Shown: positions 34,967 to 44,281 of the stretch, piece after piece
Position numbering within the stretch: the first letter of the stretch is position 1
Layout: each line of letters starts with the position of its first letter
Source of the DNA: Campylobacter lari
Lineage (GTDB): Bacteria; Campylobacterota; Campylobacteria; Campylobacterales; Campylobacteraceae
Direction: 5' to 3'
Length of the DNA: 64,000 nt
NCBI RefSeq assembly: GCF_001017575.1
Contig: NZ_CP011372.1
Coordinates: forward strand, 186,001-250,000
Notes under the pieces: model-generated
The model's input: the letters and a program-made list of their open reading frames with translations, nothing else
The model's database searches: none
What the model was told of the DNA's origin: nothing
Program-made: the position numbers and the translations under genes

Positions 34967-35299
34967 TTAATCACCATGAGTTGGGTAGTATTCAGCTTCT
35001 ATTTCATTGTTTTTAATAAACTCTTCTCTGGCTTTGTTACAGCGCTCATCTCTTAGTTTTCTATAAGCATTTCTACTTTCTAATTCTTGAGAAGTTAAAG
35101 GGCGATCTTCTAAAAATGAAATATGAAAATAAGTATCATCTTCTTTGCTGAATTTTTCATAAAATTCAACATAGTCAAAATAATCTTTTTCGCTTTGAAA
35201 ATCAATACTTTCTTCTACATAAATAGTTGGGCCAAAGCCTCTGTGATTTTGAGTAAAATGTCCAAAACCAGCTGCATATTTTATCTTAAACGAATTCAT
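34967..35299 (-). CDS. Hypothetical protein (110 aa)
   Basis: A charged, soluble protein, rich in Phe, Tyr, Glu and Lys (YFDYVEFYEKFSKEDDTYF), without signal peptide or membrane segment. I recognise no domain. It starts inside the 3' end of the ABC-F gene (4-nt overlap) and so is probably translated with it. Its position between the ABC-F gene and the sigma-54-linked small gene matches what I recall of C. jejuni Cj0427. Confidence 0.75.
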   Translation of the reverse strand: MNSFKIKYAAGFGHFTQNHRGFGPTIYVEESIDFQSEKDYFDYVEFYEKFSKEDDTYFHISFLEDRPLTSQELESRNAYRKLRDERCNKAREEFIKNNEIEAEYYPTHGD

Positions 35300-36870
35300 T
35301 CTAAACCTCCTAAAAACTCGTCATAACTTCCTTTAAAATCTGTTAATTTCCCATCTTCTAAAAACCATATACGATTAGCAAAAGCACTAATTAGTTCTCT
35401 ATCGTGGCTTATGCATATCACGCAACCTTTGAAATTATACAAGGCTTCACCTAATGCAATGATACTTTCAAGATCTAAATGATTATCCGGTTCATCTAAA
35501 AGTAAGAAATTTCCACGTTCTAACATTAATTTTGAAAGCATTAAGCGGTGTTTTTCGCCCCCGCTTAAGCTAGAAGCCATTTTCTCTTGATCGCTTCCGC
35601 TAAAGAGCATTCTACCAAGACATTTGCGAATTTCATCCAAATCTTTGAATTTTTCACTCATTAGCCATTCATAAAGTTTCAAATCTTCATTAATTAAATT
35701 CGTTGTATCTTGTGAAAAATATCCCATTTCTATGGTAGCACCAAGGTGGATGTGGCCACTATCGGGTTCTAATTTTGATGCGATAATTTTAGCTAAAGTG
35801 CTTTTTCCAACACCATTTGCACCGATTAAGGCTATTTTATCACCTTTTTCTAATTTCAATTCTAAATTTTCAAATAAGGTTTTATCATAAGCTTTGCTAA
35901 TACCTTTTAATTCTAAAACTTCATTTCCTATTTCTCTATTTGTTCTAAAAACAATACTAGGATCACGCCTGCTTGAAGTTTTAATCTCTTCAAGTTCAAG
36001 TTTTTCTAAAGCTTTAGCCCTACTTGTAGCTTGTTTGGCTTTTGAAGCATTAGCGCTAAAACGACGTATGAAATTTTCTAATTCTTCTCTTTCTTTTAAG
36101 GTTTTATCGCGTTTGAGTTCAGCTTGCTTAGCAAGTAAGGTTGAAGCCATATACCAATCATCATAATTTCCAGCAAAATCGCGTATTTGTTTAAAATCCA
36201 CATCTAAAATTCTTGTACAAACTTTATTTAGAAAATGTCTATCATGGCTAATTACTACTAAAGTTCCCTCATGTCTTAAAAGTTCATTTTCAAGCCAAGA
36301 AATAGCTTCTAAGTCAAGGTTATTTGTAGGCTCATCTAAAAATAATACATCAGCACCTAAAAACAATACTTGTGCTAATAAAACTTTAAATTTATCCGCA
36401 CTTTGCAAAGTACTCATAAGAGCATTAAAATCTTTAATATTTAAAGAACTAAGAATTTTTTCACATCTAAGTTCACAATCATAGTTTGGATCTTCTTCTG
36501 CTGTTATGATTTCAAGCTCGCTTAATCTATCATTGATTTCATCGGTAAATTCTTCACTCATATAAAGTTTTTCTTTTTCTTTTAGTGCATCATATAATCT
36601 TTTATTTGCACACATTACCGCATCTTTGATAGTGTAGTTTTCAAAAGCAAATTGATCTTGTCCTAATACAGCGATTTTTAAATTTGGATCTATACAAATT
36701 TCTCCACTGCTTGATTCTATTTCGCCTGAGAGAATTTTTAAAAAGGTTGATTTTCCTGCGCCATTTGCGCCTATAAGTCCATATCTTTCACCACGGTTTA
36801 ATTTTAAATTTACATCTTCAAATAAAAGTTGGTTTGCAAAACGCATAGTGAGATTTTTTACTTCTACCAT
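35296..36870 (-). CDS. ybiT: ABC-F ribosome-associated ATPase, YbiT type
   Basis: ABC-F proteins bind the ribosomal E site and modulate translation; they have no membrane domain. The 524 residues hold two ATPase cassettes, with Walker A GANGAGKST (about 34-42) and GANGVGKST, Walker B LFLDEPTNNLD and LLLDEPDNHLD, and an arm/linker region FSANASKAKQATSRAKALEK that is close to E. coli YbiT. The first signature motif is degenerate (LQSADKF) and the second normal (LSGGEKHR), a pattern also seen in YbiT. No sign that it confers antibiotic resistance. Confidence 0.85.
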   Translation of the reverse strand: MVEVKNLTMRFANQLLFEDVNLKLNRGERYGLIGANGAGKSTFLKILSGEIESSSGEICIDPNLKIAVLGQDQFAFENYTIKDAVMCANKRLYDALKEKEKLYMSEEFTDEINDRLSELEIITAEEDPNYDCELRCEKILSSLNIKDFNALMSTLQSADKFKVLLAQVLFLGADVLFLDEPTNNLDLEAISWLENELLRHEGTLVVISHDRHFLNKVCTRILDVDFKQIRDFAGNYDDWYMASTLLAKQAELKRDKTLKEREELENFIRRFSANASKAKQATSRAKALEKLELEEIKTSSRRDPSIVFRTNREIGNEVLELKGISKAYDKTLFENLELKLEKGDKIALIGANGVGKSTLAKIIASKLEPDSGHIHLGATIEMGYFSQDTTNLINEDLKLYEWLMSEKFKDLDEIRKCLGRMLFSGSDQEKMASSLSGGEKHRLMLSKLMLERGNFLLLDEPDNHLDLESIIALGEALYNFKGCVICISHDRELISAFANRIWFLEDGKLTDFKGSYDEFLGGLE

Positions 36871-36923
36871 TAATATCCTTAAAATATTTTTGCTATAATT
36901 TTAACAAAAAAAGGTTTATTATT

Positions 36924-37928
36924 TTGGATTTTTCGTATTTATTGTTAAAAACATTGCCTAGTATGACTTTGGTTTTTAATATCTTAGCTTTATTTTTAGC
37001 TTATTTTTTTAAGCAAAATAAGATTTTTTTCTTACTTTTATTAATTTTATGTGCTAGGGCTTTATCTTTAGTAGCAAGTGAGTATCAAGCGCATTTGTTT
37101 ATCTCGGTATTTTTACCTTTTTCTTTTGTGCTTTTTGTGTTTTTACAAGATAGCAAGCTTGTGTTTGAAAGAATTAATCTCATTAAATTTGCGTATTTAG
37201 CCTTTATGGGTTTTGTAGCGTTAATACTTAGCACAAGTACTAATTTTAATGCAAGCATTACAAGTGAAATTTTTGGCCTTTCAACGCAATTTTTTAAGCC
37301 TATTAGCGAGTTAAGCTTTTGTGTGTTTTGGGTGGGAATGATATTTTTATTATTTTCTTATTTTAAAAATAATGATTTTCATTTTTTACTAGCTTATATG
37401 GGCTTGAGTGTGCAGTTTTTATTTTACAATAGTGTTGATTTGGGTTATTATGAATTTGCTTCTTTAGTGTTGATAGGATTTTTAGCGTATAAAGCTTATA
37501 AAATAGCCTTTTTTGACACTTTAACCAATTTGCCAAATTTAAAAGCCTTAAGAAGATATGCACAAGGACTTGAAAATTTTCATTTAGCCTTGATTGAAGT
37601 AAAAAATATCAATGAAATTTATCATCAAAAAGGCTCAAAAATGGGCGAGTTTGTAATGTATGAGTTTGCTAGGATTTTAAAAAAAGCTTTACACGCTAGG
37701 GTTTTTAAAGATGATAAGGATTATTTTATCATTGTATTTGAAAATGAAAACATGGCCTTTGTGCAAAGTAAGCTTCAAATGCTTGAAAATTTTATGCAAA
37801 AATATAGTTTTGAATTGAAAGAGCAAAATGCAAAATTAGAAATTAAACTTTGTTTATCAAGCAAAAATGAAAACATAGAAGAAAGTTTAAAACAAGTAAA
37901 ATTAGAACTTAGAAGACAAAAGGATTAA
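36924..37928 (+). CDS. Multi-pass membrane protein with degenerate GGDEF domain
   Basis: The 334-residue protein has about six hydrophobic segments up to residue 190 and then a GGDEF-like domain, recognised by FFDTLTNLPNLKALRR. The active-site GGDEF is replaced by DDKDYFIIVF, so it should not make cyclic di-GMP; it may bind a ligand or be a structural remnant. Translation starts at TTG 36924 after AAAAGG. It is followed 1 nt later by a phosphohexomutase gene and probably cotranscribed with it. The signal sensed is unknown. Confidence 0.75.
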   Translation: MDFSYLLLKTLPSMTLVFNILALFLAYFFKQNKIFFLLLLILCARALSLVASEYQAHLFISVFLPFSFVLFVFLQDSKLVFERINLIKFAYLAFMGFVALILSTSTNFNASITSEIFGLSTQFFKPISELSFCVFWVGMIFLLFSYFKNNDFHFLLAYMGLSVQFLFYNSVDLGYYEFASLVLIGFLAYKAYKIAFFDTLTNLPNLKALRRYAQGLENFHLALIEVKNINEIYHQKGSKMGEFVMYEFARILKKALHARVFKDDKDYFIIVFENENMAFVQSKLQMLENFMQKYSFELKEQNAKLEIKLCLSSKNENIEESLKQVKLELRRQKD

Positions 37929-37929
37929 A

Positions 37930-39297
37930 ATGTTAGATTTGATTTTTAGAGAGTATGATATAAGAGGGCTTTACCCAAGTGAGTTAAATGAAAAAAGTGT
38001 AAAAGCTATAGGTTATGCTTTGGGTTTAGAAATGAAATCAAGAGGTTGTGAGAAAGTAAGTGTGGGCTATGATGCAAGATATAGTGCAAATGAACTTTTT
38101 AACTATTTAATTAGCGGTTTAAATAAAGCTAATATGCAAGTTTTTAATATAGGCTTAGCACCAACTCCTATGGGATATTTTAGCTTGTTTTTTGATGATA
38201 TTTTTGATGCAAATATCATGATAACAGGCTCGCATAATCCAAAAGAATACAATGGCTTTAAAATCACGATTAACAAAGAAAGTTTTTTTGGTGCTGATTT
38301 GAAAAAGCTTTCTTTAAAAGTGCAAGAGTATTTAGAACTTGAAATCAATGATGATTTAAGATATGAAAATTATGATGTTAAAAGCTTATATATAGACTTT
38401 TTAGCTAAACATTTTTCACATCTTAAAGATTATAAAGAAAAAATCATTATTGATTGTGCAAATGGAGCTACTGGAGTGATTATAAAGCCTTTGGTGGAAA
38501 AATTAAATCTTAATGCACAAATTTTATTTGAAAATCCTGATGGAAATTTCCCAAACCACGCGCCCGATCCAACAGAGCTTGAAAATTTACACGCATTGCA
38601 AGTTGCGCTAAAAGAAAATGAAAATGCAAAAATGGGCTTTGCTTTTGATGGAGATGGAGATCGTTTAGTAGTCGCAAGTAAAGACTATGTATTTAAGGGC
38701 GATGAGCTTTGCTATTTATTTGCTAAAAATATAAAAAATCCTAGAGTTTTAGGTGAAGTAAAATGCTCTAAAAACCTCTTTGATGAGGTAGCTAAATTTG
38801 GTTTTATCATGATGGGTAAGACCGGGCATTCTAACATTAAAAAAATGATGAAAGAGCAAAATATCGACATAGCAGCAGAGCTTAGTGGGCATATTTTCTT
38901 TAAAGATAGATATTTTGGTTATGATGATGGAATTTATGCATTTTTAAGAACCTTAGAGCTTTTAGTAAATGGTTTTGATATAGAAAAATTAGTTAAAGAG
39001 TTACCAAAACTTTATGCAAGTGAAGAGATTAAGCTTAAGGTTAGTGAGGAAAATAAATTTCAAATCATAGAAAAATTTAAAGAAAAAGTAAAAGCAAACG
39101 CTTTTGAAAATGTGCTTGATTGTAATGAAATTGACGGAGTTAGAATCACCTTTAAAGAAGGCTGGGCACTTTTGCGTGCTTCTAACACAAGTCCATATCT
39201 TATCATGCGCACCGAAGCTACAAGTGCTGAATTTAAAGACTTTTTAGAAGCAAGGGCAAAAGAACTTTTCGAAGAAATCATAAAAGAGCTTGCATAA
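37930..39297 (+). CDS. Phosphomannomutase / phosphoglucomutase
   Basis: The 455-residue enzyme belongs to the alpha-D-phosphohexomutase family. It shows the phosphoserine loop TGSHNPKEYNGFK (about 97-109), the metal loop FDGDGDRLVV and the sugar loop AELSGHIFF, and ends with RTEATS for phosphate binding. The whole four-domain layout is present. AlgC/ManB-type specificity is likely, but glucose versus mannose cannot be told by eye. With GalU and Pgi it would supply sugar nucleotides for surface glycans. Its end overlaps tilS on the other strand by 20 nt. Confidence 0.88.
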   Translation: MLDLIFREYDIRGLYPSELNEKSVKAIGYALGLEMKSRGCEKVSVGYDARYSANELFNYLISGLNKANMQVFNIGLAPTPMGYFSLFFDDIFDANIMITGSHNPKEYNGFKITINKESFFGADLKKLSLKVQEYLELEINDDLRYENYDVKSLYIDFLAKHFSHLKDYKEKIIIDCANGATGVIIKPLVEKLNLNAQILFENPDGNFPNHAPDPTELENLHALQVALKENENAKMGFAFDGDGDRLVVASKDYVFKGDELCYLFAKNIKNPRVLGEVKCSKNLFDEVAKFGFIMMGKTGHSNIKKMMKEQNIDIAAELSGHIFFKDRYFGYDDGIYAFLRTLELLVNGFDIEKLVKELPKLYASEEIKLKVSEENKFQIIEKFKEKVKANAFENVLDCNEIDGVRITFKEGWALLRASNTSPYLIMRTEATSAEFKDFLEARAKELFEEIIKELA

Positions 39298-40237
39298 GCT
39301 CTTTTACATCAATATTTTTTGTGTATAAATATGCTCTTAAGAGTTTAGGGATTTTTGCTTTTCTATAAATTTCTTTAAATTCTTTTGGCATTTTCTCACA
39401 ACTTACAAAAGGAAAAATCAAAACTTTTTCTTGTATATAAACAATGCCTATTTTATGCGAAATCACCCCATCACCTTTTAATGCTTCTTGTCTTTGTTTG
39501 GTACTTAAAAGTACTCCAAGTTTTTTAAAGCATTTTGCGATTAAACTTTCATCTTTATGAGTAATGTAAATATTTTTAAATTCACAAATATTTTCTTCTT
39601 TTAAGTCTTTTTCTAAGTATTTAAAGCTTTTTTTTACTCCATTTGGATAAAGCTTTAAAAACTCATTTGCAAAATTTTTGCGTATGAAATTTCTAAAATA
39701 TTTTTCATCATCATTACTCTCATCATGAAAATAAGTGATATTGTTTTCTTTTAGGTAGTTTGAAATTTCTTTTTTTGGAATTTCAAGCAAGGGTCTTATG
39801 ATAGTAAAATATTTTCTTTTTTCAATATCTTTAAAGCCAAGTAATTCTCTAAGCCCTGCACCTTTAGAAAATTGCATTAAAAACCATTCTAGTTTATCAT
39901 TTAAATGATGAGCTAGTAAAAGATTATCATAAGAGTGATTTTTGCAAAGTTCTTCAAAAAACTCATAACGCAAAGCTCTTGCGCAAGCTTCGAAATTTTT
40001 TGTTATCTTGTGTGCGGTTTTGATGTAAATTTTTTTATGAAAACGCTTGGCTAATTCTTTGGCACTTTGTTCTTCTTTATCACTATTTTTACGAGTTTTG
40101 TAGTTTATAAAAGCAAGATCAAAATCTATATTTTTTTCTAAAAGCATGAAAAATAAAGCACTAGAATCACTCCCATGAGAAAATGCTAAAAGATTTTTCC
40201 CTTGCTTTAAATGATTTAAATATTTGCTATCAATCAT
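39278..40237 (-). CDS. tilS: tRNA(Ile)-lysidine synthetase
   Basis: TilS modifies C34 of the CAU-anticodon tRNA-Ile to lysidine so that it reads AUA. The PP-loop is [12 protein letters not shown] near residue 20, with Gly to His against the usual SGGx[29 protein letters not shown] and [15 protein letters not shown] are family motifs. At 319 residues it is the short form. The ATG at 40237 overlaps rimO by 8 nt; an in-frame TTG is one codon upstream. Confidence 0.9.
   Translation of the reverse strand: MIDSKYLNHLKQGKNLLAFSHGSDSSALFFMLLEKNIDFDLAFINYKTRKNSDKEEQSAKELAKRFHKKIYIKTAHKITKNFEACARALRYEFFEELCKNHSYDNLLLAHHLNDKLEWFLMQFSKGAGLRELLGFKDIEKRKYFTIIRPLLEIPKKEISNYLKENNITYFHDESNDDEKYFRNFIRKNFANEFLKLYPNGVKKSFKYLEKDLKEENICEFKNIYITHKDESLIAKCFKKLGVLLSTKQRQEALKGDGVISHKIGIVYIQEKVLIFPFVSCEKMPKEFKEIYRKAKIPKLLRAYLYTKNIDVKELMQALL
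39282..39305. terminator. Bidirectional terminator inside overlapping pgm-type/tilS ends
   Basis: A perfect 10-bp inverted repeat (AAAAGAGCTT / AAGCTCTTTT) with a GCAT loop lies within the 20-nt overlap of two convergent coding ends. T residues follow the stem on each strand, so it can terminate both genes. Confidence 0.7.
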
Positions 40238-41546
40238 CAAACTTTCTTAAAGCTTTTGCAATGAGTTTTTTATCTAAACTCTGCGTGATTTCGCACTCAT
40301 AAAGCTCACCCATTTCTAAATCTCCGCAATCGCTTTCATTGATGAGAATTTCTCCATCAATATTTCTATCCCAACGCAAATCTTTTGCACCGATGAAAAA
40401 TTCTCCTTCAGAGCTTTGACCTTCACAAAATGCTAAGATTTTTTTACCAACTTGTTGATTAAAACTTTTTTCTATGCATTTATCGACGATTTTTTCTATC
40501 ACTTTTAATCTCGCATTAATGATTTTACTAGGAATTTGTTCCATGTTAAAAGCTGCGGTATCTTCTTCTTTAGAATAAGCAAAAACACTAATTCTATCAA
40601 AACCAAATTCTTTTATAAAAGCGCATAATTCTTCAAAGTCCTCATCACTCTCTCCTGGGTGTCCTACTATAAAACCTGTGCGTAAAAATGAATTTGGAGC
40701 TTGTTTCATTAAATTTAAAAGTTCGATTAATTTAGCTTTGTTAGCTCCGCGTTTCATGATTTTAAGCATATTATCACTGATGTGTTGCAAAGGCATATCA
40801 AAATAATTTACAAAAACTTTTGATTGAATGATTTTTTCTATCACTTCTTTGCTAATACTTGTTGGATATAGATATAAAATTCTAGCAGCCTTTACACCTT
40901 GGATATTTTCTATAGCTTCAATAAGCTTTAAAAGTCCATCTTTTTGACCTTGATCAAACAAATACGAACTTGTATCTTGAGCAATAAAAGAAAAGTCTTT
41001 ATAGCCTTTTTTAACAAGCTCTTTTACTTCATTTACAATGCTTTCTGGGCTTCTTGATTTGAGTTTTCCTTTAAAACTTGGTATAGCGCAAAATGAACAT
41101 TTTTGATTACATCCTTCAGCTATTTTGATAAAAGCGTGATAATTTGATCCTGTGATTACACGATTGGTATTTTTATCTTGCAAGTAAGTGGAATTTGAAA
41201 AAAGATTAGTTTTTTTAAGTATCATTTCATCAATTTTTTCATAATTTCCCACACCGGTAAAAAGATCAACTTCAGGTAGTTCTTTCATTAATTCCTCGCG
41301 GTAGCGTTGCATTAAACATCCTGTTACAACTAACAATGAATCTTTTTTTCTTTGCTCGTGTAAGTCTAAAATCGCATTTATGCTTTCTTTTTTAGCACTA
41401 TCTATAAAGCCACAGGTATTTACAATCAAAACATCAGCTATGCTTGGCTCATCACAAATTTCATAATCACTTAATCTTCCAAGCATGATTTCGCTATCAA
41501 CTAAATTTTTATTACAACCTAAAGACATTAAAAAAAGTTTTGGCAT
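40230..41546 (-). CDS. rimO: Ribosomal protein S12 methylthiotransferase
   Basis: RimO is a radical-SAM enzyme with two Fe-S clusters that methylthiolates Asp of ribosomal protein S12. The N-terminal [13 protein letters not shown] motif holds the first cluster Cys, with [10 protein letters not shown] and TGCLMQRY supplying others; the radical-SAM [13 protein letters not shown] follows (near residue 145), and a TRAM domain ends the protein. Start at ATG 41546; a GTG three codons upstream is in frame. Confidence 0.95.
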   Translation of the reverse strand: MPKLFLMSLGCNKNLVDSEIMLGRLSDYEICDEPSIADVLIVNTCGFIDSAKKESINAILDLHEQRKKDSLLVVTGCLMQRYREELMKELPEVDLFTGVGNYEKIDEMILKKTNLFSNSTYLQDKNTNRVITGSNYHAFIKIAEGCNQKCSFCAIPSFKGKLKSRSPESIVNEVKELVKKGYKDFSFIAQDTSSYLFDQGQKDGLLKLIEAIENIQGVKAARILYLYPTSISKEVIEKIIQSKVFVNYFDMPLQHISDNMLKIMKRGANKAKLIELLNLMKQAPNSFLRTGFIVGHPGESDEDFEELCAFIKEFGFDRISVFAYSKEEDTAAFNMEQIPSKIINARLKVIEKIVDKCIEKSFNQQVGKKILAFCEGQSSEGEFFIGAKDLRWDRNIDGEILINESDCGDLEMGELYECEITQSLDKKLIAKALRKFDD

Positions 41547-41623
41547 ATTTCTCACTTTAAATATTTTATTTTTTTGCTAAAATTATAAGATTAAATTATA
41601 TCAAAATTAGAAAGAAAATTTTT

Positions 41624-42724
41624 ATGGATAATTACGAATACAGCGAACTTTTAAAAAAATTAAAAAATAAAGTTGGAAATATCGCTTCTATTATTAAGCC
41701 TGAAGAGATAAAAGCAAGATTAAAAGAAATAGAAAATTTAGAAAATTCCCCTTCTTTTTGGAGTGATGTAAAACAAGCAGGCGTTATAGGTAAAGAAAAA
41801 ACTAAAATTTCAAATTTATTAAAAAACTACGAGAACGCTTTCAATGCTTTAAATGATGCAAGTGAGCTTTTTGATCTAGCAAATAGTGAAAATGACTTGG
41901 ACACCATAGAAGCTTTATTTGAAGATGCAAACAAGCTAGAAGATCTTATTGTAAATCTTGAAATTTCTATGCTTTTAAGTGGGGAAAATGATGGTAAAAA
42001 TGCCATAGTTTCCATTCATCCAGGAGCAGGTGGAACGGAGAGTAATGACTGGGCTAGTATGCTTTATAGGATGTATTTGAGATTTTGTGAAAGAGAAGGT
42101 TTTAAAGTAGAAACACTTGACTTTCAAGAAGGCGAAGAAGCAGGGCTTAAAGATGTGAGCTTTTTAGTAAAAGGTGAAAATGCTTATGGGTATTTAAAAG
42201 CTGAAAATGGTATTCATCGTTTAGTAAGAACTTCTCCATTTGATAGTGCAGGGCGTCGCCATACGAGTTTTTCTAGTGTGATGGTTTCACCTGAACTTGA
42301 TGATGATATAGAAATAGAAATTGAAGAAAAAGATATAAGGATTGATTATTATAGAGCAAGCGGAGCGGGTGGACAGCATGTTAATAAAACTGAATCAGCA
42401 GTGCGTATAACTCATATGCCAAGTGGTATAGTAGTGCAATGTCAAAATGATAGAAGTCAACACAAAAACAAAGCAACTGCTTTTAAAATGTTAAAATCAC
42501 GCCTTTATGAACTTGAGCTTATGAAACAACAAGATGAAGCAAATTCAAGCGAGAAAAGTGAGATAGGTTGGGGGCATCAAATCCGCTCTTATGTGCTTTT
42601 TCCTTATCAACAAGTCAAAGACACACGCTCAAATGAAGCTTTTTCACAGGTTGATAATATCTTAGATGGGGATATTAAAAAAATCATAGAAGGTGTTTTA
42701 ATAGCACAAAAAGCGCAAGATTAA
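41624..42724 (+). CDS. prfB: Peptide chain release factor 2
   Basis: RF2 (366 residues) releases the chain at UAA and UGA. The codon-recognition tripeptide SPF occurs in [13 protein letters not shown], and the catalytic GGQ in [15 protein letters not shown]. The frame is continuous: the programmed frameshift found in many bacterial prfB genes is absent. It opens a plus-strand run with the Usp gene, 19 nt downstream. Confidence 0.96.
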   Translation: MDNYEYSELLKKLKNKVGNIASIIKPEEIKARLKEIENLENSPSFWSDVKQAGVIGKEKTKISNLLKNYENAFNALNDASELFDLANSENDLDTIEALFEDANKLEDLIVNLEISMLLSGENDGKNAIVSIHPGAGGTESNDWASMLYRMYLRFCEREGFKVETLDFQEGEEAGLKDVSFLVKGENAYGYLKAENGIHRLVRTSPFDSAGRRHTSFSSVMVSPELDDDIEIEIEEKDIRIDYYRASGAGGQHVNKTESAVRITHMPSGIVVQCQNDRSQHKNKATAFKMLKSRLYELELMKQQDEANSSEKSEIGWGHQIRSYVLFPYQQVKDTRSNEAFSQVDNILDGDIKKIIEGVLIAQKAQD

Positions 42725-42743
42725 TACTACAAAAGGATATTAA

Positions 42744-43580
42744 ATGGAAAAAATTCTAGTTTGTGTGGATGTTTTAGAGCCTTGTAAGGAAAGTTTGTAT
42801 TATGGGGTGTATTTAGCTAAAAAGCTAGATTTACCTTTAATGTTTTTATATACCATAGAACCAAATTTTACTAATGCTGAATTAGCTTGTAGTTTTGGCA
42901 TAGGCGCTAGTGGATGTGTGATTGAAGATTTGGTAGAAGAGCAAAGTCAAAAAAATGAAAATCTTTGCAAAAAAGGGCAAAGAATTTTAGAAGAATTTTG
43001 TGCTTATGCAAAAGAACAAGGCGTAAAAGAATGCTTTAGTGTGCAAAGAGATGGAGATTTGGAAGAAGTTTTAAAAGAATACAATGATCAAATAAGATTA
43101 GCCATAGCAGGTTTAAAAGGCGGAGGTAAGAAAAATAAAATAGGCATTCATACAGAAGAATTAGTAAGAGCTTTAAATGTGCCTATTTTGCTTGTAAATT
43201 CTGCTTTTAAAGAGATTAAAAGTGTGATGATGGCTTATGATGGGAGTAATTTAGCTAAAAAAGCCATAGAGCAAGCCATTAAAAGACCTATTTTTAAGGA
43301 AGCAAAGCGTTATATAGTAAATGTTTCTAAAGATGAAAAAGCTTCTTATGAGTTATTAGCTCAAGTAAGTCAAATTTTTAAAGAAGCAAATTTAAATGTA
43401 CAAACTCAGCATTTAAGTGGTGAGATTACTCAGGCTTTATTTGATTTTGGTGAGCAAAATGATATAGATTTGTTGATCATGGGGGCTTATTCACATCATT
43501 GGTTAAAAAGTATTTTATTTGGTAGTTTGACAAATGATATTCTAACTAAGGCTAAAAAACCTTTGTTGTTAATTCGCTAA
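42744..43580 (+). CDS. Tandem universal stress protein (Usp)
   Basis: The 278-residue protein consists of two Usp domains (about 1-148 and 155-278). Each starts with a strand like ILVCVDVLEPCKESL or VMMAYDGSNLAKKA and ends with a strand such as PLLLIR. The C-terminal domain has MGAYSHHWLKSILFGSLT, a variant of the Usp ATP-binding glycine motif; the first domain's equivalent is GLKGGGKKNKIG. Nucleotide binding is therefore possible. The stop overlaps the start of the following channel gene by one base, suggesting joint translation and perhaps joint function. Confidence 0.85.
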   Translation: MEKILVCVDVLEPCKESLYYGVYLAKKLDLPLMFLYTIEPNFTNAELACSFGIGASGCVIEDLVEEQSQKNENLCKKGQRILEEFCAYAKEQGVKECFSVQRDGDLEEVLKEYNDQIRLAIAGLKGGGKKNKIGIHTEELVRALNVPILLVNSAFKEIKSVMMAYDGSNLAKKAIEQAIKRPIFKEAKRYIVNVSKDEKASYELLAQVSQIFKEANLNVQTQHLSGEITQALFDFGEQNDIDLLIMGAYSHHWLKSILFGSLTNDILTKAKKPLLLIR

Positions 43581-44269
43581 TGCTATACCATAGACTTTTA
43601 AATCACTATATTAGCATTTATCATAAAAGTACCAAACGATTTCTTTTTGTTTGGACTTTGCTTGCTGTGGTGCCTTTATTTTGTAGTTTTTTATTTGACG
43701 AGCTTGCCATTTATGCAACGGGTAAAATTACTTCTGAAATTTTATTTTTAATTTTAAATATTATTCCTATTATGGTGGCTGTGGCATTGATGATGTTTTT
43801 GCTTATTAGTATTTGGGCTGCTTTTAGTAGTAAGATTAATATCAAAGAAAAATTTTTTATTATTTTATATGCTTATGTTTTGATATGGTTTGCGTACGGG
43901 AATTTGTATTATTTTTCTTGTGATGTAGATAATTATAATAGAATGTTAATTGCTACTCAAAAAAATGAAAATTTAGAGATTGTGGATTTGCAAGAAAAAA
44001 TCATAGAAGTGCAGTTTCAAACACCTATAAGAGGAATTCATAATTTTTGGTCTTTAAATGATGAGTTAAAACCTCAAATTCAAAATAGAATAAAAGGTTT
44101 GGTTGATTGTTATTATTTTAGCGGAGTTACTATGCTAACGATAGGCTTTGGAGATGTAACGCCTGTTAGTTCTTTGTTAAGATTATTTAGCGTATTTCAA
44201 GGATTTTTAGGGCAGGTTATTGTTGTGATTGCTATGGGACTTTGGATTAACCAAGCAGGTAAGCAATAG
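43580..44269 (+). CDS. Putative potassium channel (Ion_trans_2 family)
   Basis: The 229-residue membrane protein has hydrophobic segments at about 20-45, 57-80, 88-112 and 200-222. Before the last segment is the pore helix and selectivity filter MLTIGFGDVTP, the K+ channel TxGxGD signature. A polar stretch of about 70 residues separates the third segment from the pore. There is no RCK or cyclic-nucleotide domain for gating. It is translationally coupled (TAATG) to a tandem Usp protein that might act as a soluble regulator. Ion selectivity is inferred from the filter only. Confidence 0.75.
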   Translation: MLYHRLLNHYISIYHKSTKRFLFVWTLLAVVPLFCSFLFDELAIYATGKITSEILFLILNIIPIMVAVALMMFLLISIWAAFSSKINIKEKFFIILYAYVLIWFAYGNLYYFSCDVDNYNRMLIATQKNENLEIVDLQEKIIEVQFQTPIRGIHNFWSLNDELKPQIQNRIKGLVDCYYFSGVTMLTIGFGDVTPVSSLLRLFSVFQGFLGQVIVVIAMGLWINQAGKQ

Positions 44270-44275
44270 CTTACC
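44258..44275. terminator. Hairpin between convergent channel and repeat-protein genes
   Basis: GGTAAGC and GCTTACC pair around AATA, covering the stop codon of the channel gene. No T run follows on the plus strand, so it may stabilise mRNA ends instead of terminating on its own. Confidence 0.45.
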
Positions 44276-44281
44276 TTGCGA

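Noticed and set aside
35296-36870. ABC-F protein as an antibiotic resistance determinant
   Set aside because: Its linker and motif pattern match the housekeeping YbiT group and not the Vga/Msr/OptrA resistance groups.
41624-42724. Programmed frameshift in prfB
   Set aside because: The RF2 frame is continuous for 366 residues with no internal TGA near codon 25, so no frameshift autoregulation exists here.
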